64,000 nucleotides of DNA, taken from Paraburkholderia sprentiae WSM5005 (GTDB lineage Bacteria > Pseudomonadota > Gammaproteobacteria > Burkholderiales > Burkholderiaceae). The stretch spans positions 1,612,001-1,676,000 of the forward strand of contig NZ_CP017562.2 in the NCBI RefSeq assembly GCF_001865575.2. The letters are read 5' to 3'. The notes beneath the pieces are model-generated. The model made no database searches. It had not been told where the DNA came from and was given only the letters and a program-made list of their open reading frames with translations. Positions 29,337-37,685 of the stretch are shown in pieces; positions within the stretch are counted from its first letter, which is position 1, and every line of letters starts with the position of its first letter. Made by a program: the position numbers and the translations under genes.

Positions 29337-30920
29337 TCAACCGCGGGTCAGTTCGCCATCGCGACGGCGCCACAGTTCCAGCGGGTTGCCGTCGGCCAGC
29401 GTTTGCGGCAGCAGTTCGGCCGGGAAATCCTGATAGCAGACCGGGCGCAGGAAGCGGTCGATCGACGTCGTGCCGACCGAGGTCGCGCGGCTGTCCGACG
29501 TTGCCGGGAACGGGCCGCCGTGGACCATCGCGTGGCACACTTCGACGCCGGTCGGGAAGCCATTGACCAGAATCCGGCCGGCCTTGCGCTCGAGAATCGG
29601 CACCAACTTCTTCGCAGCCGCGACATCGGCGCTATCCATCAGCAGCGTCGCGGTCAGCTGGCCGGCGAAGTGCTCGGCGACCTTCAGCATTTCCTGCTCG
29701 TCCTTGCAGCGGATGATCGTCGACACCGGGCCGAACACTTCGTCTTCGAGCGCCGGGTTCGCGAGGAACGTCTGCGCATCGGTCACGAACAGCGCCGCGC
29801 AAGCCTGGGTCGGCCCGCTCGCGGCGACGCCGCGTGCCACGACCTCGACGCCCTTGGTCGCGGCCAGCTTGCCTTCGCCCTCTTCATACGCGGCGTGGAT
29901 GCCCGAGGTCAGCATGGTCTGCGCCGGCTTCGCGGCGAGCGCTTCCGATGCCGTGGCGACGAAGCCCTTCAGCGCGTCGCTGTCGATCGCGATGGCGAGA
30001 CCAGGGTTCGTGCAGAACTGGCCTGCGCCGAGCACGAGCGAGTCGACGAAACCGCGCGCGATGCTGTCGCCGCGTGCCGTCAGAGCGTTCGGCAGCAAGA
30101 ACACCGGGTTGATGCTGCTCATTTCCGCGTAAACCGGGATCGGCTCCGCACGCGCCGCCGCGACACGCATCAGCGACGTGCCGCCCGCGCGCGAACCGGT
30201 GAAACCGACCGCCTTGATGGCCGGGTGCGCCACCAACGCCTCGCCGACGGAGTTGCCCGCGCCGACGATCATCGAGAACACGCCTTCAGGCAGATCCATT
30301 TCCTGCGCGACCCGCTGGATCACACGGCCAACCAGCTCCGACGTGCCGAGGTGCGCGCGGTGCGCCTTGACGACGACCGGGCAGCCCGCGGCCAGCGCCG
30401 CGGCGGTGTCGCCGCCCGCCACCGAAAATGCGAGCGGAAAGTTGCTCGCGCCGAACACGGCGACCGGGCCGAGCGCGATCTTTTGCATGCGCAGATCCGA
30501 GCGCGGCAGCGGCTTGCGCTCCGGCAGCAGCGAATCGAGCGTCGCGTTGAGCCACTGGCCCGCGCGCACGGTTTGCGCGAACAGCTTGAGCTGGCCGGTG
30601 GTGCGGCCGCGTTCGCCTTCCAGACGCGCCTTCGGCAGGCCCGATTCAGCCTGCGCGCGTTCGATCAGTTCGTCGCCGAGCGCGGTGATGCCGTCCGCGA
30701 TACGATCCAGAAACTCGGCGCGCACGGCGAGCGGCAGTTGACGATAGGCGTCGAACGCCTGTTGCGCGAGCGCGCAGGCCTGCTCGACGTTCGCGACGGT
30801 GCCGCTGCCGAACACCGGCTCGGCAATCTCGGAACCCGTGGCAGGATTGAACGCGCGCAGCGGTTTTTCTTCGCCGCGCACTGCTTTGCGACCGATCAGC
30901 ATTTCGCCGGTAATGGGCAT
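29337..30920 (-). CDS. 2-oxoglutarate semialdehyde dehydrogenase
   Basis: A 527-residue aldehyde dehydrogenase. Active-site residues: Asn160 in [10 protein letters not shown], Glu266 in [11 protein letters not shown], and the nucleophile Cys303 in [10 protein letters not shown]. The unusual Met-Ser-Ser after the Glu and the RPVCYQDFP end are typical of alpha-ketoglutarate semialdehyde dehydrogenases (EC 1.2.1.26) from hexarate pathways. It oxidises the KdgD product to 2-oxoglutarate. A regulon operator is at 30952-30970, 31 bp before the start. It is divergent from garL. Confidence 0.92.
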   Translation of the reverse strand: MPITGEMLIGRKAVRGEEKPLRAFNPATGSEIAEPVFGSGTVANVEQACALAQQAFDAYRQLPLAVRAEFLDRIADGITALGDELIERAQAESGLPKARLEGERGRTTGQLKLFAQTVRAGQWLNATLDSLLPERKPLPRSDLRMQKIALGPVAVFGASNFPLAFSVAGGDTAAALAAGCPVVVKAHRAHLGTSELVGRVIQRVAQEMDLPEGVFSMIVGAGNSVGEALVAHPAIKAVGFTGSRAGGTSLMRVAAARAEPIPVYAEMSSINPVFLLPNALTARGDSIARGFVDSLVLGAGQFCTNPGLAIAIDSDALKGFVATASEALAAKPAQTMLTSGIHAAYEEGEGKLAATKGVEVVARGVAASGPTQACAALFVTDAQTFLANPALEDEVFGPVSTIIRCKDEQEMLKVAEHFAGQLTATLLMDSADVAAAKKLVPILERKAGRILVNGFPTGVEVCHAMVHGGPFPATSDSRATSVGTTSIDRFLRPVCYQDFPAELLPQTLADGNPLELWRRRDGELTRG

Positions 30921-30951
30921 TTTTGGCTTCCCTTGAATGAAGGCTAAAGAT

Positions 30952-30970
30952 ATAGGTCATCCTACAACAT
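30952..30970. promoter_or_regulatory. Hexuronate regulon operator G (semialdehyde dehydrogenase)
   Basis: Read on the minus strand, ATGTTGTAGGATGACCTAT, 31 bp before the dehydrogenase start. Confidence 0.8.
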
Positions 30971-31065
30971 TGCGGGTGCTCTATGCAACCGGAAACGCTT
31001 GTCGGACAGGGACATTCGGGTATACGCGCCCGTTACAACCGAGGCGGGCAGTGCTAATCTGCCGC

Positions 31066-31084
31066 TAGTCATACGACGACTTAT
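31066..31084. promoter_or_regulatory. Hexuronate regulon operator H (garL-garR)
   Basis: TAGTCATACGACGACTTAT, 72 bp before the garL start. The right half ACGACGAC is identical to operators A and F; the left half is degenerate. Confidence 0.7.
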
Positions 31085-31156
31085 AACCTCGCATTTTGCG
31101 CAGCTTTGGCATTGTCGCAGCTTTTCCCGATCCATCGCAGTTCGAGGAGATACCGC

Positions 31157-31957
31157 ATGCCCGCCGTCACGCCTTACGAATCCCTGCCCAACCGCTTCCG
31201 GCGCGCGGTGCGCGAGGGAAAGACCCAGATCGGCTGCTGGGCGTCGCTCGCCAGCCCGATCGCCACTGAACTGCTGGGCACAGTCGGCTTCGACTGGATG
31301 CTGCTGGACGCCGAGCACGCGCCCAACGACGTGCTCACGCTGATTCCCCAACTGATGGCGCTCAAGGACAGCGGCAGCGCGCCGGTCGTCCGACCACCGG
31401 CTAACGACAGCGTCGTGATCAAACGCTTTCTCGACAGCGGCTTCTCGAACTTCCTCGTGCCCTTCGTGGACAGCGCCGACGACGCGGGCCGGGCGGTCGC
31501 ATCGACGCGCTACCCGCCGCAGGGCGTCCGCGGCGTGTCGGTCGGCCATCGCGGCAACCGCTATGGCACCGTGCCCGACTACTTCGCGATCGCCAACGAC
31601 AACGTCTGCGTGATCCCGCAGATCGAAAGCCGCAAGGCGGTCGAGAATATCGACAATATCCTCGCGGTGGACGGCATCGATGCGGTCTTCATCGGCCCGT
31701 CCGACCTCGCGGCCTCGTATGGCCAGCTCGGCAACGCGAGCCATCCGGACGTGCAGCAGGCGATCGCGCATGTGTTCGAGCGCGCGCAGGCGGCCGGCAA
31801 GTCGAGCGGCATTCTCGCGCCGGTGCAGGCCGACGCGGAACGTTATCTGTCGATGGGCGCGCGCGTCGTCGCGGTCTGCGCGGATCTCGGGCTGCTCAAG
31901 GGCGCCGCGCAGGCGGCGCAGAAACACTTCATGCAGAAACAGGCGGGAGAGGCTTGA
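31157..31957 (+). CDS. garL: 2-dehydro-3-deoxyglucarate aldolase
   Basis: A 266-residue HpcH/HpaI-family class II aldolase (EC 4.1.2.20). It begins [17 protein letters not shown]; the catalytic and metal-site segments are [61 protein letters not shown] and [13 protein letters not shown]. It cleaves ketodeoxyglucarate into pyruvate and tartronate semialdehyde. CGAGGAG precedes ATG 31157. garR follows by 31 bp. Its presence gives a second outlet for the intermediate that KdgD also uses. Confidence 0.93.
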   Translation: MPAVTPYESLPNRFRRAVREGKTQIGCWASLASPIATELLGTVGFDWMLLDAEHAPNDVLTLIPQLMALKDSGSAPVVRPPANDSVVIKRFLDSGFSNFLVPFVDSADDAGRAVASTRYPPQGVRGVSVGHRGNRYGTVPDYFAIANDNVCVIPQIESRKAVENIDNILAVDGIDAVFIGPSDLAASYGQLGNASHPDVQQAIAHVFERAQAAGKSSGILAPVQADAERYLSMGARVVAVCADLGLLKGAAQAAQKHFMQKQAGEA

Positions 31958-31988
31958 CGCGGCCGCCACGACATCTTCGGAGCATTCC

Positions 31989-32882
31989 ATGAAAAAAGCA
32001 GGCTTTATCGGACTCGGCATCATGGGCAAGCCCATGGCCGCCAACCTTCTGAAAAACGGCGTGTCGCTCGCAGCGTTCACGCGGAGCGGCGTGCCCGCCG
32101 AGCTCACGCAGGCGGGCGCTGTCGCATGCGAGAACCCCGCCGCGGTCGCCGCGCACGCGGACGTGATCTTCATCATGGTGCCGGACACGCCGGATGTGGA
32201 ACGCGTGCTGTTCGGCGAGAACGGCCTCGCGAGCGCGCTGCGCGCCGGCCAGACCGTCGTCGACATGAGCTCGATCTCGCCGATGGCCACCCGCGACTTC
32301 GCCGCGCGCGTGCGCGAAAGCGGCGCCGATTATCTCGACGCACCGGTGTCGGGCGGCGAAGTCGGCGCGAAGGCCGGTTCGCTGACCATCATGGTGGGCG
32401 GCGAACAGGCCACGTTCGACAGTGTGAAGCCCCTGTTCGACATGATGGGCAAGAACGTCACGCTGATCGGCGCGGTCGGCGCGGGTCAGGTGTGCAAGGT
32501 CGCCAACCAGGTGATCGTCGCGGCGACCATCGAGGCGGTCGGCGAAGCGCTGCTGCTCGCGTCGAAGGCGGGCGTCGATGCGGCGCGCGTGCGTGAGGCG
32601 CTGATGGGCGGCTTCGCATCGTCGCGCATTCTCGAAGTGCACGGCGAGCGCATGACCAAGCGCACGTTCGATCCGGGCTTCCGCATCGAACTGCACCAGA
32701 AGGACCTGAATCTCGCGCTGTCGACCGCGCAGGCGCTCGGTGTGTCGCTGCCGAACACCGCCACCTGCCAGGCGCTGTTCAACGCGTGCGTCGCGCACGG
32801 CGGCAAGGCGTGGGACCATTCGGCGATGGTGCGCGCGCTCGAAGTGCTGGCGAATCACGAGATCGGTCAGAAGAGCGCGTGA
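31989..32882 (+). CDS. garR: 2-hydroxy-3-oxopropionate (tartronate semialdehyde) reductase
   Basis: A 297-residue beta-hydroxyacid dehydrogenase (EC 1.1.1.60). The NAD(P) turn is GFIGLGIMGKPMAANLL, the substrate loop DAPVSGGEVGAKAGSL, and the catalytic Lys is in GAGQVCKVANQ. HQKDLNLAL near the end is a GarR/GlxR signature. It reduces tartronate semialdehyde from GarL to glycerate. It is the last pathway gene before the inserted toxin island; a transposase relic on the other strand begins at its stop codon. Confidence 0.93.
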   Translation: MKKAGFIGLGIMGKPMAANLLKNGVSLAAFTRSGVPAELTQAGAVACENPAAVAAHADVIFIMVPDTPDVERVLFGENGLASALRAGQTVVDMSSISPMATRDFAARVRESGADYLDAPVSGGEVGAKAGSLTIMVGGEQATFDSVKPLFDMMGKNVTLIGAVGAGQVCKVANQVIVAATIEAVGEALLLASKAGVDAARVREALMGGFASSRILEVHGERMTKRTFDPGFRIELHQKDLNLALSTAQALGVSLPNTATCQALFNACVAHGGKAWDHSAMVRALEVLANHEIGQKSA

Positions 32883-32889
32883 TTTGACG

Positions 32890-32965
32890 TAGGTTCGAAA
32901 TAGTTGCGATCGGGTTGTCCGTCGGTTTTCGTGTGGCTGACGGCCGGCTCGATTGCACTTTGCAT
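32890..32965 (-). pseudogene. IS5-like transposase relic 1
   Basis: On the minus strand the sequence reads SAIEPAVSHTKTDGQPDRN, closely resembling the conserved C-terminal segment of IS5-family DDE transposases (SAIEPVIGHLKTDGRLDRN in my memory of the family, containing the catalytic Glu). Nothing of the rest of the transposase is left. About 79 percent identical over 52 bp to relic 2. Confidence 0.65.
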
Positions 32966-33134
32966 TCTTGGGCATCGTACATAGTTCGTGTGTGATGCCC
33001 TTTCCCTCTTCCGGGTCGTGAGCCTTTCGCCGCCTGACGCGACACCTTTTATCGTGTTTAGCGATGGCGACTCCCGGCCCGGTGTCTCCGCGGATTGCCG
33101 GCTCCTGCCGTGCGTTAGCCTGTCTGGCTAGCGC

Positions 33135-33491
33135 ATGACGGCGAGCGATAGGCAGTCAAAAACTCGCCCCCTCATCGGATCAGATGAGATTGCTTGCCGG
33201 TACGTCGCGGAAAGACTGCGGTGTTCAGGTTTTGCGCTGCACGAGTTGCAAAAGATCCTGCGCGATGAGGTGGCGCCCGCGTTCCTGCCAAATCTCTTCG
33301 TGGCCGGCGAATGGAACGCGTGGAGCCCTGAGGCAGTGCGGAACATCGTTCTGAGTCACCTTGAGAAACGATCCAACTGCCCGCGCCTGCCGGTCATCTT
33401 GCGGCGCAGATGGCGACAATGGACGATGGAGCCCATTGCCGGGGATTGGGAAAAGATCAAAGCAATGCTGATCTCAGTCGCGGCGACCTAA
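33135..33491 (+). CDS. Small protein of DUF7079 type
   Basis: A 118-residue soluble protein. The central segment FALHELQKILRDEVAPAFLPNLFVAGEW matches, as I remember it, the conserved core of the DUF7079 family (ELe-x-IL-x-EVaP, then NL-x-x-xAGEW); the N-terminus SDEIACRYVAERLRCSG also fits. The family has no assigned biochemical function; occurrence next to polymorphic toxins makes an immunity role conceivable, but its own partner toxin is not seen here. The gene lies between the two transposase relics and upstream of an RNase A-like toxin. No signal peptide or membrane segment. Confidence 0.55.
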   Translation: MTASDRQSKTRPLIGSDEIACRYVAERLRCSGFALHELQKILRDEVAPAFLPNLFVAGEWNAWSPEAVRNIVLSHLEKRSNCPRLPVILRRRWRQWTMEPIAGDWEKIKAMLISVAAT

Positions 33492-33934
33492 CTGGGTCAA
33501 AGGGCCGATCGGGTCTCCGTCTGTCTGCATGTGACCGATGGCCGACTCGATCGCAATTCGTCGTCTGGTCGAGCGCTTCTAACCAGCGTATGACCATCAA
33601 CGCGTGAGCATAGCTCGCGACGTTTAGCCTCCCCTCATATCGGCAGCAGCCTGACGTTCGAACAGACGCAGTGCGTCGTCGACGCTCGCCGCCGTATTGC
33701 TGCTGCTTTCGCCTTTTCAATACGATCTATTCGCCGATCTTGCGCGTCTTCGTAGCACACGGCGTGAGTAGTGATCGCGCTGTCCCGGCATTCGCCTCCG
33801 TCCCATGCGCCATCGAATCCGGCTGACGTCCGGTCGAGCGAACCATCAGGACACAAGAATCATCCTTCGCCCATTCCCTCTCTTTGTACCCGGTTGTTAG
33901 CTTGATAGCCCCTACGACTACAGAGGAATTCAGA
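33492..33934. other. Degenerate stretch between the DUF7079-like gene and the toxin
   Basis: Apart from transposase relic 2 at its left end, no coding sequence is recognised in this 443-bp segment. It may be scar DNA from an insertion. A ribosome-binding site GAGGA (33923-33927) at its end serves the toxin gene. Confidence 0.5.
33506..33566 (-). pseudogene. IS5-like transposase relic 2
   Basis: On the minus strand it reads RRRIAIESAIGHMQTDGD, the same C-terminal transposase block as relic 1 (RR-x-AIE-x-x-IGHmKtDG). The frame continues only a few residues after TDG into unrelated sequence. Same strand and same segment as relic 1, so the two form an imperfect direct repeat flanking the DUF7079-like gene. 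Confidence 0.65.
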
Positions 33935-34768
33935 GTGCTGAATGATCCGAATCCGGACGGCGTGCGTATCGCGCTCAGTGCGCCACAACTGGCGGCGGTG
34001 CTGACCCGTCAGTCCATCAGCTCCAGCGAGATGCTTTCCAACCGGCTATGGGGCGGGTTGCAACTCGTCGGCGGCCTTCTGGAAATGGTCGGAGCCGGCG
34101 CGCTGTGTGCGATGCCGGAACCGAGCATGGCAAGCAAGGCCGGATGCGTGGTGTTCGGCGTACATGGCTCGGACACGGCAGCCGCTGGCTGGCGTCAGAT
34201 CTGGACGGCGCGAGATACGGCGACGCTCACTCAGCAAGGCACGACGAAACTCGCCGAAGCGATGAAGGCCAGTCCCGACATGGCGAACCATATCGGTCTG
34301 TCGCTCGATATGGTCGTGCCGTTTGGCTTTGCCGGTTCGATCAAGGCTGTACGTGCTTCGCGGATCGTGATGGGCCGGATCAGTCTGGAAATGCACGAAG
34401 CGAAGGCGGGCAGTCGAATTGGCGGACACACACTCCGGAAGCACGTTGGACGGACCGAAGAGCAGTTACGCGAAAGACTCAGACTCGAGCCGCAGCGAGA
34501 GAAGGTTTCGTCGTTCGCGAATCTCGAACGCGCTGAATCGGCTATATCTGAAGTCATGCGTACCAATGCAACAAGCATTCGCCAATGGGCGCAGTCTTCG
34601 GGCAGAGGCGGCCCGCTCACTCTGACGCGGCGCGTGGCGGGTAACGTCGGCTATGGAATTACGCGAGAGACAGGCAAACTCACGCCCATGAATGAAGTTG
34701 TAGTTGTTCTGAAATATCAAACCTACAACCGAATGCCATACTATATTCTTACCGCTTACGTTGGATGA
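33935..34768 (+). CDS. Polymorphic toxin with C-terminal CdiA-CT RNase A-like domain
   Basis: A 277-residue protein. Residues about 35-75 are hydrophobic and Gly-rich (WGGLQLVGGLLEMVGAGAL), residues 76-150 an alpha-helical pretoxin region, and from about 163 a toxin domain: IGGHTLRKHVGRTEEQL, SSFANLERAESAI, and the closing YYILTAYVG. H170, R181, T273 and Y275 have the same spacing (11 and 2) as the four catalytic residues I recall for the RNase A-like CdiA-CT toxin of Yersinia kristensenii. No signal peptide, two-partner, VgrG or PAAR domain is present, so the delivery route is unknown. Start is GTG 33935 with GAGGA 7 bp upstream; TTG 33884 would extend it by 17 residues. The immunity gene follows by 9 bp. 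Confidence 0.75.
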   Translation: MLNDPNPDGVRIALSAPQLAAVLTRQSISSSEMLSNRLWGGLQLVGGLLEMVGAGALCAMPEPSMASKAGCVVFGVHGSDTAAAGWRQIWTARDTATLTQQGTTKLAEAMKASPDMANHIGLSLDMVVPFGFAGSIKAVRASRIVMGRISLEMHEAKAGSRIGGHTLRKHVGRTEEQLRERLRLEPQREKVSSFANLERAESAISEVMRTNATSIRQWAQSSGRGGPLTLTRRVAGNVGYGITRETGKLTPMNEVVVVLKYQTYNRMPYYILTAYVG

Positions 34769-34777
34769 AAAAATTTT

Positions 34778-35068
34778 ATGTTATCAACCCGTTACCCAAA
34801 AATGTATCAGCTATTTGGTGCATACCTTAATGAGGACTCGGATATATGGGGAGATACGATTCCTGAAATCATCGCTTGCTACAAGAGGGATTGCCCCCGA
34901 GAGAGCCATCTCGAGATGGTTCATGAAATCAATTCATTCATGAGCGAACACCCGCAGGATCTGGACACTGCGTTCAAAAAAGACTATGGCCAGGACTTTT
35001 CTCCGAAACTGTGGGGCTACACGACCGCCTCATTTCTTGATGAATTAAAGAGGCTTCTCAGCGAGTAG
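34778..35068 (+). CDS. CdiI-like immunity protein for the RNase A-like toxin
   Basis: A 96-residue acidic, soluble protein. YPKMYQLFGAYLNEDSDI, then a helical HLEMVHEINSFM and FLDELKRLL at the end, follows the pattern of CdiI-type immunity proteins (Tyr-Pro start, FG-x-Y-x-x-D, C-terminal leucine helix). It lies 9 bp downstream of the toxin, as usual for toxin-immunity pairs. The gene is clearly more AT-rich than its neighbours (for example AAAAAATTTTATG around its start), supporting horizontal origin. Confidence 0.72.
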   Translation: MLSTRYPKMYQLFGAYLNEDSDIWGDTIPEIIACYKRDCPRESHLEMVHEINSFMSEHPQDLDTAFKKDYGQDFSPKLWGYTTASFLDELKRLLSE

Positions 35069-35125
35069 TTTGTGGACATGCTCGCGCCACAACATCTGCA
35101 TTCAGTCAACCGCCGAAAAAGCCGC

Positions 35126-35155
35126 AAAAAAAACGGCGCCCACTCCCGAGCGCCG
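35126..35155 (-). terminator. Terminator of the exuT-like operon
   Basis: CGGCGC (35134-35139) pairs with GCGCCG (35150-35155); on the minus strand eight T follow the stem. It is placed just after the MFS stop codon. Confidence 0.8.
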
Positions 35156-35199
35156 CTTCTTTCGCCAGACCGGCCCACCAGAGCCGACCGCACTTCACA

Positions 35200-36498
35200 C
35201 TACTTCGCCGTCACCGCATCCGGTAACGTCCACTTCGGCTCCGGCATCTTGTCCGAGCTCCTGGCCATCAGGCAGACCACGACCGCGGCAATCAGGTCGA
35301 ACACCGCCAGCACGACGAACAGCGGGCTATAGCCGATCTGCGTGACGAGCACGCCGAACAGCGCGGTGAACGCGGCGGCGCCCAGATAGCCGGCCATGCC
35401 GCCCATGCCCGTCGCGGTCGCGACTTCGTGCTTACCGAACATGTCCGACGTGATCGCGTAGAGCGCGCCCGACAGCGTCTGGTGCGCGAAGCCGCCGACG
35501 CACAGCAGCGCCACCGCCGCGTATGGGCTCTCGACGAGACCGACGCACGCCGGCCCGATCATGAACAGCGCACCGACCACGAACACCATCTTGCGCGACG
35601 TGAACAGCGACACCTTTGCGTACTTGTGGAACAGCGGGCTCAGATAACCGCCGAGCACGCAGCCGATATCGGCGGCAAGGAATGGCATCCACGCGAACAT
35701 CGCGACTTCCTTCAGGTTCATGTGCCGCTCGGTCATCATGTACAACGGAATCCACGCGTTGAACGTTTGCCACGCCGGCTCGGACAGCATTCGCGGAATA
35801 CCGATCGCCCAGAAATCGCGGCTCACCAGCATCGCGCGCCAGTTGCGCTTCGGCGTGCTGACGTCATCTTGATGCTTCGCTTCCTGGCCACTCAGAATGT
35901 AGTCGCGCTCGGCGTTGCCCAGCAGCTTCTGGTTGCGCGGATGCTTGTAGACAATCATCCACAGCACGCTCCACACGATACCCGCGATGCCGACGATCAC
36001 GAACGCGAGTTGCCACTTGCCGTGAAACAGCGCCCACACGACGAGCGGCGGCGCCAGCAGCGCGCCGATCGACGAGCCGATATTGAACCAGCCGATCGCG
36101 ACCGAACGCTCCTTCGCCGGAAACCACTCGCTCGTCGCCTTCACGCCGGCGGGAATGCCCGCCGATTCGGCGAGGCCGAGAATACCGCGGAATACGGCGA
36201 GGCTGCGCCAGCCGGTCGCCCATGCAGCGGCCGCGCACGCCACCGACCACGCCAGCGCGAACACCGCGAACCCGAGCTTTGTGCCGATCGTGTCGAGCAC
36301 GAAACCGGCGACCGGCTGCATGAACGCATAGCAGAGCTGCCACGCCACGACCACGTGCGAGTACTGCTCGGTCGTGATGTTGAGTTCCTTCATCATCGTC
36401 GGTGCCGCGACCGACAACGTATTACGCGCCAGGTAATTGATGATCAGGCCGGCCGCGACCAGCGCGACCATCCACCAGCGAATACCCTTGATCTTCAT
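35200..36498 (-). CDS. MFS hexuronate transporter (ExuT-like)
   Basis: A 432-residue, 12-helix anion:cation symporter-family carrier. Signatures: RWWMVALVAAGLIINYLAR, the ExuT-type NTLSVAAPTMM in helix 1, GFVLDTIGTKLGF (motif A), and GLAESAGIPAGVKATSEWFP, with its variant of the family loop. It follows the second uronate dehydrogenase gene by 45 bp on the same strand, so it probably imports galacturonate or glucuronate for that enzyme. It is the third candidate carrier in this block, beside the TRAP system and the hexarate MFS. Confidence 0.85.
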   Translation of the reverse strand: MKIKGIRWWMVALVAAGLIINYLARNTLSVAAPTMMKELNITTEQYSHVVVAWQLCYAFMQPVAGFVLDTIGTKLGFAVFALAWSVACAAAAWATGWRSLAVFRGILGLAESAGIPAGVKATSEWFPAKERSVAIGWFNIGSSIGALLAPPLVVWALFHGKWQLAFVIVGIAGIVWSVLWMIVYKHPRNQKLLGNAERDYILSGQEAKHQDDVSTPKRNWRAMLVSRDFWAIGIPRMLSEPAWQTFNAWIPLYMMTERHMNLKEVAMFAWMPFLAADIGCVLGGYLSPLFHKYAKVSLFTSRKMVFVVGALFMIGPACVGLVESPYAAVALLCVGGFAHQTLSGALYAITSDMFGKHEVATATGMGGMAGYLGAAAFTALFGVLVTQIGYSPLFVVLAVFDLIAAVVVCLMARSSDKMPEPKWTLPDAVTAK

Positions 36499-36543
36499 TG
36501 CTGCTACTCCTCGTGATGCAATTCCCGTCCAACCGAACGGGAC

Positions 36544-37338
36544 TTAAGCCTTGCGCGAATAGTCGATGCCGACGAAGCTGCCGCCCTGGTAGCGTTGGCC
36601 CAGTTCATCGAGCGGATTCGGGCGCGACAGGATGTCTTGCGCATAGTCCTCGGCGTTCTGCTTCGGCTCGTAGCCGAGGCGCGCGGCGCCGCTGTTGTCC
36701 CACCAGCTACGCGTATTCGCCGACACGCCCCAGATGGTCAGGAAGCCGACGTCCTCCGCTTCGATGCAGCGCTCGAGGAAATGCATCAGGTCCTTATGGC
36801 CGAACCAGGTGCTCAGGTGACGCTGCTCGGTCGGACGCTCCAGGCAGCTGCCGATGCGCACGCACACGCTTTCGATGCCGTGCTTGTCCCAGTACATGCG
36901 CGCGAGCGCTTCGCCCCACACCTTCGACAGGCCATAGAAGCCGTCCGGACGCAGTTCGCAGTCGAGGCTCAGATGTTCGGTGACCGGATACATACCGATC
37001 GCGTGGTTCGAGCTCGCGAACACGATGCGCTTTACGCCGTTGCGGCGCGCGCCTTCGTAGACTTCGACGAGACCGCGCAGGTTGTTCTCGATGATCTCGG
37101 GCAGCGGACGCTCGACGCTCGTGCCTGCGAAATGGATCAGCACGTCCACGCCGTTCAGCAACCGGTCGACGACGGCCGGATCGCGCAGGTCGCCGTTCAT
37201 GACGTCTTCGCCGTCGACGAGCGGCGTCAGCACCTTGGAGCCGGCGGCCGAGCGCAACGGCACGCCGCGCGCGACGAATTCAGCACGTACCACGGAGCCG
37301 AGCTGGCCGCCGGCGCCACTCAGGGCAATCTTCTTCAT
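36544..37338 (-). CDS. udh: Uronate dehydrogenase, copy 2
   Basis: A 264-residue short-chain dehydrogenase paralogous to the one at 23052-23906. NAD turn SGAGGQLG at 7-14; catalytic Ser in VFASSNHAIGMYP; Tyr135 and Lys139 in GFYGLSKVWGE. It lacks the first copy's 12-residue N-terminal extension, and the two differ at many positions, so it is a divergent paralogue and no recent duplication. It is co-directional with the ExuT-like gene. Operator I (37439-37457) lies about 100 bp upstream. Confidence 0.92.
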   Translation of the reverse strand: MKKIALSGAGGQLGSVVRAEFVARGVPLRSAAGSKVLTPLVDGEDVMNGDLRDPAVVDRLLNGVDVLIHFAGTSVERPLPEIIENNLRGLVEVYEGARRNGVKRIVFASSNHAIGMYPVTEHLSLDCELRPDGFYGLSKVWGEALARMYWDKHGIESVCVRIGSCLERPTEQRHLSTWFGHKDLMHFLERCIEAEDVGFLTIWGVSANTRSWWDNSGAARLGYEPKQNAEDYAQDILSRPNPLDELGQRYQGGSFVGIDYSRKA

Positions 37339-37685
37339 AGGGGTTCCTTTTACTGCGCCGCGCGCGAGGTTTTCTGAGAACAGACAGAGGGTTGAGTGCG
37401 TCGCGGCTCGCGTCGTGCGCGTCGCCTATAACACACTCAAGTTGTACGATAACGTACTATCGGTGATGGCCAAGCGGATTTCAACTCCGCATTTACCCTT
37501 AAGCAGCCGAGAGCGGAGTTCGTAATTCGTTAGAAAACAATGAGATGCGAAGAGCCATTTCATGTGACATCGTATGACTTTCGATGGTCTCGCCCGACGC
37601 CGGCGCAGCTCAGGCGTGCGCCGCGCGAGCGGCGCTACCCGCCGCCCGCGCCTCCAACCGGTCACATCATGACGTTAGCGATCGC
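37339..37685. other. Promoter region of udh copy 2
   Basis: No gene. Holds operator I and a weak second match near 37564-37581 (GACATCGTATGACTT). The chloroperoxidase-like gene ends at its right side. Confidence 0.5.
37439..37457. promoter_or_regulatory. Hexuronate regulon operator I (udh copy 2)
   Basis: AAGTTGTACGATAACGTAC, core GTTGTACGAT identical to operator D. It brings the second dehydrogenase and ExuT-like carrier into the same regulon. Confidence 0.75.

Noticed and set aside
33492..35068. VgrG, PAAR, CdiB or other secretion component beside the toxin
   Set aside because: Searched both strands by eye; nothing of the sort is encoded.
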